33,703 nt of DNA from an uncultured Flavobacteriales bacterium (GTDB taxonomy: Bacteria; Bacteroidota; Bacteroidia; Flavobacteriales_D; Crocinitomicaceae): assembly GCA_905480145.1 (NCBI GenBank), contig CAJQPA010000063.1, positions 1 to 33,703 of the forward strand, written 5' to 3'. Below the pieces are notes generated by a model. That model was not told the origin of the DNA and did not search any database. It was given only the letters and a program-made list of their open reading frames with translations. Position numbers and translations under genes: made by a program. Of this stretch, positions 20,101 to 28,266 are shown piece after piece (position 1 is the first letter of the stretch; each line of letters opens with the position of its first letter).

Positions 20101-21530
20101 AACGCTCGAAAAGAAGAAAAGGTAAAGTTAATCCTGTTGCAGGTTTCTTTGCGCGAATTTTAATGAGTGTACGAAATGTATCTGGCACTTATGCTTTAAC
20201 GGATGGGACATTACTTCCTGGATATAATCAAGAGGTTGGAGTTTTAGGGTTTAACCCTAGTTTCAATTCTGGAATGAGTGGTTTTATTTTCGGGAAGCAA
20301 AGTTATGACTTATGGGGCAAAGAGACGGGCTATAATATTGGGGATGTTTCTAGAAATAATAATTGGTTGGTTCAAAATCAAGATTTAAATTCTCAGTTTG
20401 CAATTACACATAGCAAAAACTTAAATTTACGTGCAACCCTAGAGCCTATTAAAGACCTTTCAGTTGAACTTTCTGTGAATCGAACAATGAATAGAAATTC
20501 TACAGAATTCTATAGATGGAACGAGTCTACAACAAGTTTTGAAAGTCAAAGTAAAGTTGAGTTAACGACCATCTCATATTCAAATGTGTCACTGGGTTCT
20601 GCCTTTACAAAATTGGGAAAACAGTATCAATCATCTGTTTTTGATCAAATGCTAAACAATAGAACTTTGGTTTCTCAGTTATTGGGCGCTGAAAATGCAA
20701 ATTCTTCTCCTTCCTCTTCAGGTTATTATAATGGATATGGCGGAGCTCAGCAAGAAGTTGTTTTGGGTGCTTTCTTAACATCTTATTCCAACAGAAAAAT
20801 AAGCAACAACAATATCAATCCAATTAAAAACTTACCACTGCCAAACTGGTCATTGAATTATAACGGTTTAAAGAATTTCCCGGGAATGAAGAAATTGGTA
20901 AGAAACTTTGTGATTCGACATGGTTACAGCTCTACAGTTAGTGTTTCTGGAATGCAGTCCAACTTGAACGCAGAATTTGACAACAATGGAGATGCAACAG
21001 CTCGGGACTTAAATCAGAACTTTATTGCATTGAATCAAATTCAAAATGTTGTCGTGACAGAACGATTCTCTCCTTTGATTGGGTTTGATGCTACTTGGGT
21101 GATTAAAGGGCAAGGATTGATTACTAAATTTGAGTACAAAAAAGACAAAAGTTCATCACTTTCTTTAAACAACAATCAGGTAACTGAGGTATTGGGTGAT
21201 GAGTGGGTAATTGGTGTGGGATACAAATTTGGAAAAGTGAAGCTGCCATTTGAGAAAATCGCTGCTAGTCCTGTAAATATGAGATTTGATTTTTCTTACA
21301 GAGATAATTTAACTGTTATTCGTAAGATTGTAGAAAACACAAATCAAGCTACGGCTGGTCAAAAAGTAATTTCTATAAAAGCTTCAGCGGATTACAATTT
21401 GACCAAATTCTTAACGGTTCAAATGTATTATGATCAGACATTGAATACTCCAAAAATTGCAACATCTTACCCTACGGGTAACATGAGTGCAGGTCTTCGA
21501 TTGAGGTTTAATTTAGCTGGTGTTCAATAA
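14166..21530 (+). CDS. sprA: T9SS outer-membrane translocon SprA (cell surface protein SprA/Sov), TTG start
   Basis: SprA is the giant outer-membrane beta-barrel through which T9SS cargo passes. The protein has 2454 residues, within the usual 2300-2500 range. The N-terminus LLHTKALFTLLLFLSGVLYGQ is a signal peptide. Family features include TIRPQGSIELSFGVNSSRYDN, LGVSYNTQAAFDFDN, SIDDFEGSQSTIDLKSI-like text near residues 820-840 (YIDDFEGSQSTIDLKS), and ISVESNSVFGFQSKSLLGARV. The C-terminal half is rich in alternating aromatic strands and ends GLRLRFNLAGVQ. A Lys/Arg-rich insert (about residues 1910-1985, near KKWERKLERFNKKEKRKVER) is likely periplasmic or an extracellular loop. No ATG precedes the signal peptide in frame, so TTG at 14166 is chosen, one base after the ruvA stop. 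It can serve the two T9SS cargo proteins in this window. Confidence 0.95.
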   Translation: MKTLRLLHTKALFTLLLFLSGVLYGQGDTLRYPINNNVDPTQSTEQSFDLGDPSSVNQTIVYDPITGTYIFKETIGAREMYFRNPSMMTLEEYLDYERKKTMQDNWKEKIDQQTQANQPLEFPIKIPSKLFENFFGSDQITIRPQGSIELSFGVNSSRYDNPLIPEKQRKITRFDFDQQINLNLVGQIGTKLKLGVSYNTQAAFDFDNVSKLEYNGNEDQIMQKIALGNVSMELPTSLIQGSQTLFGVATQMRFGKTTVDLIAASSKGKRKEINITGKAQVQEFELGADNYEANRHYFVNMYHRDHYDDGMSTLPIVNSTINITRMEVWLTNKTNNTENTRNIVAFTDLGEGNSSNVQGDPGSFSGELPQNSANGLYSFASTHPAVRSFSNAVAGLSAQVASPGPFQQAIDYEKVENARKLTEQEFTYNAQLGFISLNLPLNNDEVLAVSYEYTYRGDTYQVGEFSTDGVAGQDALILKLLKPTITSPSNKLWDLMMKNVYSIGAYQVDQEGFRLDLLYNNPATSVQLPFFPADNLGNNIAGIDDKQLVTLLEMDKINQNNQPFSDGVFDFVPIQFNGSRAENGGTINTRNGRVYFSTVEPFGKTLSDKLLAANVSPTIVDQVAFVELYDSTKTAAQQIPSKNRFSFKGEYKSSISSDIPLNALNVPEGAVSVTAGGIKLTEGQDYTVDYNLGRVKILNTGVLESNTPIKISVESNSVFGFQSKSLLGARVAHRFGDRLNIGATWMRMMERPVTQKVDIGSEPFKNNIIGLDFQYKTDVPFLTKLVDYLPIISTKEKSTLSFTGEFAHLIPGQPKAINKDGTSYIDDFEGSQSTIDLKSISSWRLASIPHGQPDLFPEASNSDLSAGYKRSKLAWYVIDPLFYQSNNLTPQHIVNNPAQLADSRMRSIDQKDIWPNFDPQYGSISNVNVLNLAYYPKERGMYNYDINNVDADGNWLNPEDRWGGIMRALTTNDFEQTNIEYIQFWMLDPFHADAEILDPNSTHNGGDLYFNLGNISEDILPDSRKSFEHGLSPTVTSIVDNVDTTVWARVSTQQVVVDAFDNDPSARANQDIGLDGWNSADENIQYSDYISWVNNNATLSADAKAKMIADPSTDDYNYFRDDDYDVAQLNILERYKKYNGMEGNSPTTEMSDNLNNDKYPTTNTNSPDIEDINQDNNLSESEAYFQYKVSLRPSDMVVGKNFITSIQTYDKGNGDVEKWCQFKIPIRDYEKKVNGITDFRSIRFMRMFMKDFDEEVVLRFARLEFIRGEWRRYFDDLVEDGEGIQVDPNLTTFNVGAVNIQENNDKEPVNYVVPPGIDQEVDPSQTFQRLLNEQSLSLEICDLQDGDARAAYKNVQFDVRTYKKLKMFVHAEESDPSKPLNDDDVTMFIRLGTDFTDNYYEYELPLKVTNTSGTSNLSDTEVWPDGNFVEIIFADLLNLKKKRNELINGGSSAVSYIIPYSSVDPKNGERILRVKGSPNLQGLKTMMIGVRNPHKDSHVLDSWGDDGQSKCTEVWVNELRLTDFVSEGGSAAVAQMQVQFADFANLNMSGNYSGVNWGSVESRVQERQRDERIGFDLNSNIQLGQFFGKRAKVSLPFFYAYSLGIINPEYDPFNPDVRLNEYSDPSVRRERSRLGQDFTERKSYNFTNVRKESKAGAKPRVWRISNWSANYSYSENLNRDFNTNYDRTKTWNGGLNYNYSFSSKPFMPFKKSKVLRKSKWFALIKDANIFLKPKNISFSSDALRSYNERQVRNNIVPDYEFQPVYVKRFNWNRTYGLAYDITKKLKFKFGANNRSIFEEGDGGVDRKLNPQGYQSFKDSVASQIGTFGKTMDYTHNYSLTYTLPFDKLPITDWMTGNIKYSSTYNWQRAPLAQRQFGNTIQNSRNVNMTGQMNFTNLYNKVPFLKKVNSGGRKSGRRPTISSRPNVSDGKKTSPKEEEGTYVPKILEPEKPIDSMTPKELKKWERKLERFNKKEKRKVERSKRRKGKVNPVAGFFARILMSVRNVSGTYALTDGTLLPGYNQEVGVLGFNPSFNSGMSGFIFGKQSYDLWGKETGYNIGDVSRNNNWLVQNQDLNSQFAITHSKNLNLRATLEPIKDLSVELSVNRTMNRNSTEFYRWNESTTSFESQSKVELTTISYSNVSLGSAFTKLGKQYQSSVFDQMLNNRTLVSQLLGAENANSSPSSSGYYNGYGGAQQEVVLGAFLTSYSNRKISNNNINPIKNLPLPNWSLNYNGLKNFPGMKKLVRNFVIRHGYSSTVSVSGMQSNLNAEFDNNGDATARDLNQNFIALNQIQNVVVTERFSPLIGFDATWVIKGQGLITKFEYKKDKSSSLSLNNNQVTEVLGDEWVIGVGYKFGKVKLPFEKIAASPVNMRFDFSYRDNLTVIRKIVENTNQATAGQKVISIKASADYNLTKFLTVQMYYDQTLNTPKIATSYPTGNMSAGLRLRFNLAGVQ

Positions 21531-21976
21531 TGTTAATACGAGCAGCTGAACCCAAAGACACTGCAAGAATCCTTGATTTAATTAAAGGGTTAGCTGAATA
21601 TGAGAAAGATTTACCTGCCGTAAAAAACACAACAGCGAAATTACACGATGATTTATTTGTCCACAATCACTGCGAAGCATTTGTTGGCTTGGTAAAGGAT
21701 GAAATTATTGGTTTTGCGTTATATTATACATCTTATTCTACTTGGAAGGGACCTTGTATTTACCTAGAAGATTTGTATGTTGAACCTAAACATAGAAATA
21801 CGGGTATGGGTTCCAAGTTGTTCGATCATGTTGTAAACGTGGCTAAGGAACGCAAGGTTTCTCGAATGGATTGGCAAATTATTGATTGGAATGAGCCTGC
21901 GATTGATTTTTATAAAAGAAAAAATGCCGTAATTGACGATGAATGGTTAAACGGTAGGTTGTTTTTCGAAGAATAA
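21530..21976 (+). CDS. GNAT-family N-acetyltransferase, diamine/thialysine acetyltransferase-like
   Basis: This 148-residue enzyme transfers acetyl from acetyl-CoA to an amine. It begins MLIRAAEPKDTARILDLI, has the strand YLEDLYVEPKHR and the acetyl-CoA loop RNTGMG (R89-G94). It ends with WNEPAIDFYKRKNAV and DDEWLNGRLFF. The pattern YSTWKGPCIYLEDLYV with DWNEPAIDFY is characteristic of the SSAT-like group (spermidine/spermine or thialysine acetyltransferases), so a small polyamine or lysine-like amine is a plausible substrate. Its ATG overlaps the sprA stop (TAATG), showing translational coupling. The next gene starts 4 bases after its stop. Confidence 0.85.
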   Translation: MLIRAAEPKDTARILDLIKGLAEYEKDLPAVKNTTAKLHDDLFVHNHCEAFVGLVKDEIIGFALYYTSYSTWKGPCIYLEDLYVEPKHRNTGMGSKLFDHVVNVAKERKVSRMDWQIIDWNEPAIDFYKRKNAVIDDEWLNGRLFFEE

Positions 21977-21980
21977 AATT

Positions 21981-23543
21981 ATGGGGAAGTCTAAGATTAT
22001 TCTCATTTTATCTGGTTGCATTCTTTTCACCTATTTAATAGTGTTGTTTTTTAGTGGTTCTGTGACCATGGCAGATGCGCACCGAGGATTTGAAGCAATG
22101 CATCAATTTAATAATGAAGGTGCATGGAACGTTCTTAATTACCCTTCTGTGGAAAGCCCCGTATCGAGTTCTTATATTTCATGGTGGGCACCTGGTCAAT
22201 GGATGATTCCGTCGCTCTTAATTGCTTTGGGCATTCACTCTATACAGAATATTCAATTTCTGTTGATTGGAATTAGTGTTTTGCTTAGCATATACGGTTA
22301 TTATCGCCTTTTCAATCAGTTGAAATTTGCTAAAACCGTGAATGCCTTATCTATTCTTTGCATTGTCTCTAATTACACCTTTTATTGGCAGACCCTGATG
22401 TATCATGGAGGGGAACTCTTTTTAACGGCTTTGTTGCCATATTTTGTTTTAATTTTATTGCAACTTTCTACTTTTTCCATTATCAAGAGAGTACTTGTTT
22501 TTGGTGGGATTGCGATACTGGGTTTGTTTTTAAAGAATACGTTTTTTATTCTTTTAATTTGTGGGGGAATTTTCATTTTATTTTATCGAAACGGCACAAC
22601 TTTTAAAGAACGTTTGAGATACGCCTGGCCAATAGCGTTGACTTTTTCTGTGATTGCAATACCATTTTATATGTCTCATTTGAGTGTAAATGAAACACCA
22701 TCTTCGGCGATTGATTTAGAGGGGTATTTTAACATCCCAAATACTTTTATAGGTGATATTGTTTATTCTTTCGGGAGTCCGATAGGAATATTTACAAGGT
22801 ATAATTTTCTTTCTCATCAAATAAACGGAATGTTGTTTAATCATCTCCGTTTCTATAATGTTCTCCAGTTATTGCCCTTTGCCGTCATGCTTTTGTTTTA
22901 TGCTCGTTCGTATCGATTGAGAAGTGAAAAGTATCATGCGTTATTGATATATTTTTGCCTGCCATTTTTTACAGCATTTACCATTTTTTATCTGCAAGAT
23001 AAAGCGGTGTCATATGAAATGAGACATTTTGCAGCAGTCGGGTTTTTGTTTTTTCCAGGAATTATTCAATGGGCCAAAGAATCGAAGTACTTCAAAATTG
23101 TAGGGATGACAATTCTGTTGCTGTGTTTAATGGATTTGGGGATTTATTCTCAACAAGTGACTAACATCAATGAGAAACATCTTTTTTGGAATGATTTAAA
23201 AGTACCAATAGAGGATGGGAAAATACTTTCTGCCATAGAACAGTGGGACGCGAAACACCATAATGGTTTGATTCTAATAGAAGATTATTGGCAGTTATCG
23301 ATCGGTCAATGGGATAATGATAAAATGGTTGTTGCTATTGATGGTGATAAAGCGCGATTAGTATCAGGAATGGAGTTGGACAATCCAGTGTATTTAAAAG
23401 ATATGAATGTTTTGGTCAGAGCATATGATCACATTCTTCTTATATGCCGAACAGAGTCTAAAGTCAAACCAAAGCTGAAAAATAAGAATTGGGAACAAAT
23501 GATTTCCACAAAAAGGTTTCAAATAATTAGCGCTGATTTATAG
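21981..23543 (+). CDS. Multi-pass membrane protein, possible GT-C-type glycosyltransferase
   Basis: This 520-residue protein has about nine to eleven membrane segments, then a soluble C-terminal tail of ~130 residues. After the first segment comes a loop with acidic residues (TMADAHRGFEAMHQF), as in GT-C lipid-linked-sugar transferases, which put a catalytic acidic residue in the first exported loop. WWAPGQWMIPSLLIALG and the later LLLCLMDLGIYS segments fit such topology. I do not recognise a named family. It lies at the end of the sprA cluster, so a role in modifying surface polysaccharide or T9SS cargo anchoring is possible but unproved. Its stop overlaps the converging phoH-type gene by 6 bases. 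A transporter or an O-antigen-type protein is an alternative. Confidence 0.6.
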   Translation: MGKSKIILILSGCILFTYLIVLFFSGSVTMADAHRGFEAMHQFNNEGAWNVLNYPSVESPVSSSYISWWAPGQWMIPSLLIALGIHSIQNIQFLLIGISVLLSIYGYYRLFNQLKFAKTVNALSILCIVSNYTFYWQTLMYHGGELFLTALLPYFVLILLQLSTFSIIKRVLVFGGIAILGLFLKNTFFILLICGGIFILFYRNGTTFKERLRYAWPIALTFSVIAIPFYMSHLSVNETPSSAIDLEGYFNIPNTFIGDIVYSFGSPIGIFTRYNFLSHQINGMLFNHLRFYNVLQLLPFAVMLLFYARSYRLRSEKYHALLIYFCLPFFTAFTIFYLQDKAVSYEMRHFAAVGFLFFPGIIQWAKESKYFKIVGMTILLLCLMDLGIYSQQVTNINEKHLFWNDLKVPIEDGKILSAIEQWDAKHHNGLILIEDYWQLSIGQWDNDKMVVAIDGDKARLVSGMELDNPVYLKDMNVLVRAYDHILLICRTESKVKPKLKNKNWEQMISTKRFQIISADL

Positions 23544-24863
23544 TAAATCATTTGCTAAGTTGGCCAATTCTGAACGTTCACCTTTCTCTAATTTCACTGC
23601 TGCAAAGAGATTTTGCCCCTTTAATTTTGTCATTAAATAGGCTAATCCATTACTGTGTTCATCTAAGTAAGGTGTGTCAATTTGATTTACATCACCAGTA
23701 AAGACAATTTTTGTTCCTTCTCCTGCACGAGTAATTATTGTTTTGATCTCATGGGGTGTTAAATTTTGAGCTTCATCAACTATAATCATCATGTTCGATA
23801 AACTTCTCCCACGAATAAATGCCAAAGCAGAAATAACAATTTTTCCGCTTTCTTGAAGTTCAGTAATTGCTTTGTGTTTTCGCTCATTTTCTCCAAATTG
23901 CGATTTTATAAATTTGAGATTATCCCAAAGTGGCTCCATGTATGGACCAATTTTATCATTAGCATCACCCGGCAAAAAACCTATTTCGTTATTTGATAAG
24001 GGGACAATAGGTCGGGCTAATAATATTTGTTGATACTTTTTATGTTGCTCCAAAGCTGAAGCCAAAGCTAATAGTGTTTTACCCGTTCCAGCTACCCCTT
24101 GTAATGCAACGAGTTTTATATCGTGGTTCAATAATGCATTTAAAGCAAACGCTTGTTCTGCGTTCTTCGGCTTAATCCCATAAACAAATTCTTTTTCAAC
24201 GCGCTCAATTTGATCTAAATTTGGGTTGTATACAGCAAGGGAAGATGTTTTACCATTTTTGAGAATATAATAACCATTGGCTACTTTGTTCGTCCCCAAA
24301 ACACCATTTTCATCAATTCTCCCTTTTGTAAATATTTGACGAATTTGGTCAGGATCAACATTCTCAATTGTATTGACACTTGCTGTTTTGGAAACATCAT
24401 CTACAATTTTATCTGTTCTATAATCTTCAGAATTAAGACCCAGTGCTTTTGCCTTGATGCGCAGATTAATATCCTTCGTAACAAGAATCACATCCTTATC
24501 TTTTTCAGTTTCTTTTAAAAAAAGTGCTGCGTTAAGAATTTTGTGATCATTTTTTCCACGTGCATAGATATTTTCTGCATCCAAACCTTTAAGGTCTGTT
24601 GCTAAAATGATTTTGAAATTTCCACGGTGTTCACCCAGTGGAATCCATTCTTGTAGACTCGCATCTTCTGAAATTTTATCGATAAACCGTATAACTTCCC
24701 TTGCAGAAAAATTCTTGGTGTCGTTCCCAATTTTAAAATTATCTAGCTCTTCTAATACAGTTATCGGAATAGCAACGTCATTATTTTTAAATGAAAGAAT
24801 AGCTTGATGATCGTGCAGTAATACAGAGGTATCCAATACGGCAATTTTTTTCTTCTTAGGCAT
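23538..24863 (-). CDS. PIN domain-PhoH family ATPase (PhoH2 type)
   Basis: The protein has 441 residues. The N-terminal PIN ribonuclease domain (about 1-140) starts IAVLDTSVLLHDHQAI (conserved Asp) and has a VLEELDNFK acidic motif. It also has GKNDHKILNAAL and DVILVTKDINLRIKAKA. The C-terminal PhoH helicase-like domain (about 235-441) carries Walker A GVAGTGKTLLALA and IIVDEAQNLTPHEIK (Walker B). GTKIVFTGDVNQIDTPY follows as the Q-loop/sensor region. PhoH2 proteins in other bacteria join RNA unwinding to RNA cutting. The ATG at 24863 is the first in frame and fits MPKKKKIAVLDTS. No toxin-antitoxin partner is seen beside it. Confidence 0.92.
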   Translation of the reverse strand: MPKKKKIAVLDTSVLLHDHQAILSFKNNDVAIPITVLEELDNFKIGNDTKNFSAREVIRFIDKISEDASLQEWIPLGEHRGNFKIILATDLKGLDAENIYARGKNDHKILNAALFLKETEKDKDVILVTKDINLRIKAKALGLNSEDYRTDKIVDDVSKTASVNTIENVDPDQIRQIFTKGRIDENGVLGTNKVANGYYILKNGKTSSLAVYNPNLDQIERVEKEFVYGIKPKNAEQAFALNALLNHDIKLVALQGVAGTGKTLLALASALEQHKKYQQILLARPIVPLSNNEIGFLPGDANDKIGPYMEPLWDNLKFIKSQFGENERKHKAITELQESGKIVISALAFIRGRSLSNMMIIVDEAQNLTPHEIKTIITRAGEGTKIVFTGDVNQIDTPYLDEHSNGLAYLMTKLKGQNLFAAVKLEKGERSELANLANDLL

Positions 24864-24965
24864 AGACAGGTTTATTTAACCTTTAAGTTAATAGAAAATA
24901 AGAGAATAAAGAAGTATTACCAGTTGTATTTATTGACAACAATTTGTTAAGTAGAAAGTGGAATT

Positions 24966-26306
24966 TTAATCTTTTAAATTATCAAAAATTATTTTTTTCA
25001 AGGGAATTTTAATTCTGCCAAAAAGATCTTTTGTGCCGGTCGAATCAAGAAAAAACTGGACAGGGGTGTAATTGAAAGTCCACATAATTTCGTTTTGGGT
25101 GTTTAACTCAGGCACGGGAGCATACTTGTTTGTATAAAATAATACAGAAGAATCGGTTTGTTTTAAATTTAATGGTGGGGAATAAAGCAAGCGATATTTA
25201 CGATTCTCTTTTGATAGAATTCCTTTCTCCTGAAGGTTTGTTAAAAAATCACGCATTAAATGATTAGAAGATATGTAAAGAGCGAATCCAGATATTTTAA
25301 CCGTCTTTGTTTTTGCTACTTCAGTAACGTTGAAATCATCATCCAAAACGGATTCAATGTATTGTTCTCGAATGTACTCTATTCCGCCTCTTCGAAATGC
25401 CAATTGACCATCCCAAGCATTAAGTAATTCATTTGTCGGAAAGTTAATTTTCTCCCCCAGTTTACTCATGAAAATACGGTAGGGATGTTTTTCGTTTTTT
25501 CGTAAACGTCCGATATCAAAATTCAACTGAGCCATCTGTCGAGTGAATTCTTGACTGGATAAAGCTGCGCCATCTTTTTTAATCTGAAAAGCTAGTGTGT
25601 CGTAGTGATTTAATCTTGCATTGAACACCAAACCTGTGGAATCATTTGACAGGGCAATGAGCGCTGAACGCACGCCAAAATCACTCAATTTATCAGTTTG
25701 AATTTCTGCATTCAATACCTGTGCATTTTTTTTTGATTGATAGAGCAAGTTTTTCCACCTTGGATGCGTTCTGTTTAAAGTTGCATTGTGAATTGAATGC
25801 AAAACAGTGTGAATAGAATCCCCTTGATAAAGGAGCAACCAATCTGAGCCATAAGTCAAAAACACATTAAATTTCTCCGCAAAATAAACCGTTTGTTGGT
25901 CAATGAGGGTGTCAATTATTTTAGTTCTTTTTCTCAAAATATCGATGACCGGAAATATTTTACTACTATCCTGTACCTTTATCATCCCCCCCCAATTTTT
26001 AATTGTTGTCAAGCTGTCATCGGCAAAAAAATAAAGTGGTGACTGAACATCTAAACCGTATTTTTTTCCTTGGCTTAGGATAATGTTGGGGTCAACAAAA
26101 TCACGAAATGGGATTTTGTAATAGTAAAGCAACTTTGAAATTTGATCGGATAGTTCAAGTAAGTTTGTCTCACCAATGATTGCAGAAACAGGCAATCGAT
26201 TTTTTAAAGTTGGTGGCTCAGAGGGAACTTCTTTCCAGGGATAGAAAAACAGAAATGCCCCAAAACCAAGAGCAAGCAGGAAGATTAACAGCAGCTTTCG
26301 CAGCAT
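24966..26306 (-). CDS. Membrane-anchored envelope protein of unknown function
   Basis: This 446-residue protein has one N-terminal hydrophobic helix (LLLIFLLALGFGAFLFFYPW), so it is an inner-membrane anchor or uncleaved signal facing the periplasm. The rest has repeated patterns such as PLYFFADDSL, YRIFMSKLGEKINFP and LLNAWDGQLAFRRGG. These resemble the DUF3352/DUF4836 style of large periplasmic proteins, though I cannot confirm that without a profile search. It lies 7 bases after the 629-residue gene and is surely co-transcribed with it. Both proteins share an opening theme (VSAIIGETNLLELSDQI here, VSAVSVLSINNVSLLEKV there), which suggests they are paralogous or partners. The function is unknown. 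Confidence 0.75.
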   Translation of the reverse strand: MLRKLLLIFLLALGFGAFLFFYPWKEVPSEPPTLKNRLPVSAIIGETNLLELSDQISKLLYYYKIPFRDFVDPNIILSQGKKYGLDVQSPLYFFADDSLTTIKNWGGMIKVQDSSKIFPVIDILRKRTKIIDTLIDQQTVYFAEKFNVFLTYGSDWLLLYQGDSIHTVLHSIHNATLNRTHPRWKNLLYQSKKNAQVLNAEIQTDKLSDFGVRSALIALSNDSTGLVFNARLNHYDTLAFQIKKDGAALSSQEFTRQMAQLNFDIGRLRKNEKHPYRIFMSKLGEKINFPTNELLNAWDGQLAFRRGGIEYIREQYIESVLDDDFNVTEVAKTKTVKISGFALYISSNHLMRDFLTNLQEKGILSKENRKYRLLYSPPLNLKQTDSSVLFYTNKYAPVPELNTQNEIMWTFNYTPVQFFLDSTGTKDLFGRIKIPLKKIIFDNLKD

Positions 26307-26313
26307 TGTTTTA

Positions 26314-28203
26314 CTATTTAGAATTTACGTAAAGACTATTGATTAAATCGAGAATATACTTCGCTGAGTCTTCATTTTCGCCATCATGGTTATAAGCGAG
26401 TTTAAATAAAGCACTTTCATCTGTAATATTTGAGGATGTTAATTGAACTTGACCTGTTTTCCCTTTTAACACATCAATAAACTCATTTTCTTTATCATTA
26501 AACAACGATTTAGGAAGGCCTTCAATTGCACGGTTTAAATCTGCAGATCCATATAAAAAGTTGCTTTTCTTTGCTTTTTTAGACATTGTCTTGCTCAATG
26601 AGTTGTTTCCGTATCCTAAAGAATGATTTAGCGCCAGATTTTCATTATTGGTGTATATAAAGAGATTATTTTCGAATATGAGATAAAGGGGTGCAGCATT
26701 CATCATCCCATTTTCAATAACCCAAACACCATTGTTTAATTCCTTAAATTCTTCGGATATTTTAGCATTTAAATACATCAATTTACGCGAGAATTCTAAA
26801 TTATTGTTGGTAAACCCAAAAGTAAATATTGGCATATCCTCTTCCGCTTCTACTTCTTCTTCTGTGTATTCAAATGTCTCTTCATCATAATCAAAAATAA
26901 TTTTTTTTGTTTTCACCTTTTTTATACCATCATATGTTCCGAACATACTGCCATTGTATGAGTCAAATAAGGCATCTTTATCTACAAATTCATTGAATAA
27001 TTCAAAAATCATCATCGAACTAACAGCTGTTGGTGCATCCGATTCTTCTAACATTGGCATAATTATATCATACGATTGCTCATAAGCTTCTTGCATGTTC
27101 ATATTGATGGTAAAGAAACCTGTATTGTCTTTGTGAATATACTTTAAAACATTTTTGTCAAATTTTGAGTCAGAAAGACTTTTGTAAATAGATCCCAACT
27201 CTTCATTGTAATTTGCCTCAACTACAAGGTCGATAGATTCTTCGTTTATTTCAATGTCACCCAAAATAATGTTGTCAGAATAAAGCGCCTCAATTTTTCG
27301 AAATACAGTCTCATAAAGATATGAGTTCCCTTTTCTTTGGTTAAACCGACCGTTGTCAAAGTAAAATGTTCCTTCAGCTGCATGCGTCAATTGTTCTGCA
27401 AATACTGGCGTTGTTTTCTTTAAATTATTCCCTTTTATGAATAGATCGTTGCTCACTTCAAAAAGATTTTTTTGCATTAAAACGGCCTCCAAAGAGTCGC
27501 GCAGTTCAAAGTAAGTTTTCTTTGTCGGATCTTCATCAGCCACGGGCAGTTCAATACTCTCGTTTGGAACGGGAACTGATTCCTCCTCAAATACATCGAT
27601 TTCTTCAACGTCTTGATGCGTGTCTTCTCGAACAGATTCTTCTGTTGCGGCATCAATTAGATCATAAGCTTCTAGATAATCAAATGAATCCCAATTGGGC
27701 TCGTTTCCTTGTTCTGCCCAAACAGAATCAGTGTATTGCGAAACAACTTCGTAGTTAGGTGTTACTCTGAAAAGAATACCCGCGTTACCTTTGATTACAA
27801 TATGATTAAAATAAGAACTATAGAACTCAACACCGGGTAAATCACTTATTACTTGCTCAAAATCATCGAACACTTCGAACAATTGATCTTCGTTTTTAAT
27901 TCCGAAGGTAAACCCTGAGACTTCAAACTTTTCACCTTTACCAAAGAAGATGTTAAATTTTTGATCAAAATCTATTCCGGAATCCTGGATGGTTTTACCT
28001 TTTGTTGAACCATCAAAAAGTTCTTGTTGAACTTCTTCCATGAATTCGTATTTGACCAATTCATCAAGTGATACTTTTTCAAGGAGGCTAACGTTATTAA
28101 TGCTTAATACAGAAACGGCACTAACAGGAATTAAATCTTCGGATTGTTGAGCGTTTACTTGAAACCCAAGAATTGTTAGTAGGGCAAGAGCGAATAATTT
28201 CAT
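26314..28203 (-). CDS. Large exported acidic protein of unknown function, DUF4836-like
   Basis: This 629-residue protein has a signal peptide (MKLFALALLTILGFQVNA, cut before QQ). After an N-terminal domain starting LIPVSAVSVLSINNVSLL comes a strongly acidic, low-complexity linker near residues 190-235 (DTHQDVEEIDVFEEESVPV). A second domain follows, with YLIFENNLFIYTNN and FLYGSADLNRAIEGLP. The pattern of an LSINN opening and a later SADLNRA segment recalls DUF4836 proteins of Bacteroidota; this is my reading, not a search result. The second acidic stretch, FDYDEETFEYTEEEVEAEED, lies near residue 440. It is followed at 7 bases by the 446-residue gene. Confidence 0.75.
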   Translation of the reverse strand: MKLFALALLTILGFQVNAQQSEDLIPVSAVSVLSINNVSLLEKVSLDELVKYEFMEEVQQELFDGSTKGKTIQDSGIDFDQKFNIFFGKGEKFEVSGFTFGIKNEDQLFEVFDDFEQVISDLPGVEFYSSYFNHIVIKGNAGILFRVTPNYEVVSQYTDSVWAEQGNEPNWDSFDYLEAYDLIDAATEESVREDTHQDVEEIDVFEEESVPVPNESIELPVADEDPTKKTYFELRDSLEAVLMQKNLFEVSNDLFIKGNNLKKTTPVFAEQLTHAAEGTFYFDNGRFNQRKGNSYLYETVFRKIEALYSDNIILGDIEINEESIDLVVEANYNEELGSIYKSLSDSKFDKNVLKYIHKDNTGFFTINMNMQEAYEQSYDIIMPMLEESDAPTAVSSMMIFELFNEFVDKDALFDSYNGSMFGTYDGIKKVKTKKIIFDYDEETFEYTEEEVEAEEDMPIFTFGFTNNNLEFSRKLMYLNAKISEEFKELNNGVWVIENGMMNAAPLYLIFENNLFIYTNNENLALNHSLGYGNNSLSKTMSKKAKKSNFLYGSADLNRAIEGLPKSLFNDKENEFIDVLKGKTGQVQLTSSNITDESALFKLAYNHDGENEDSAKYILDLINSLYVNSK

Positions 28204-28266
28204 AGTGACATTTTTTCCTTTTGATCAAAGCGGTTTTATACATTTCAAAAGTAATGAAAATGTATG

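Noticed and set aside
23538-24863. The PIN domain protein as a toxin of a toxin-antitoxin pair
   Set aside because: The PIN domain is fused to a full PhoH ATPase, and no small antitoxin-like frame precedes it. It is a housekeeping PhoH2-type protein.
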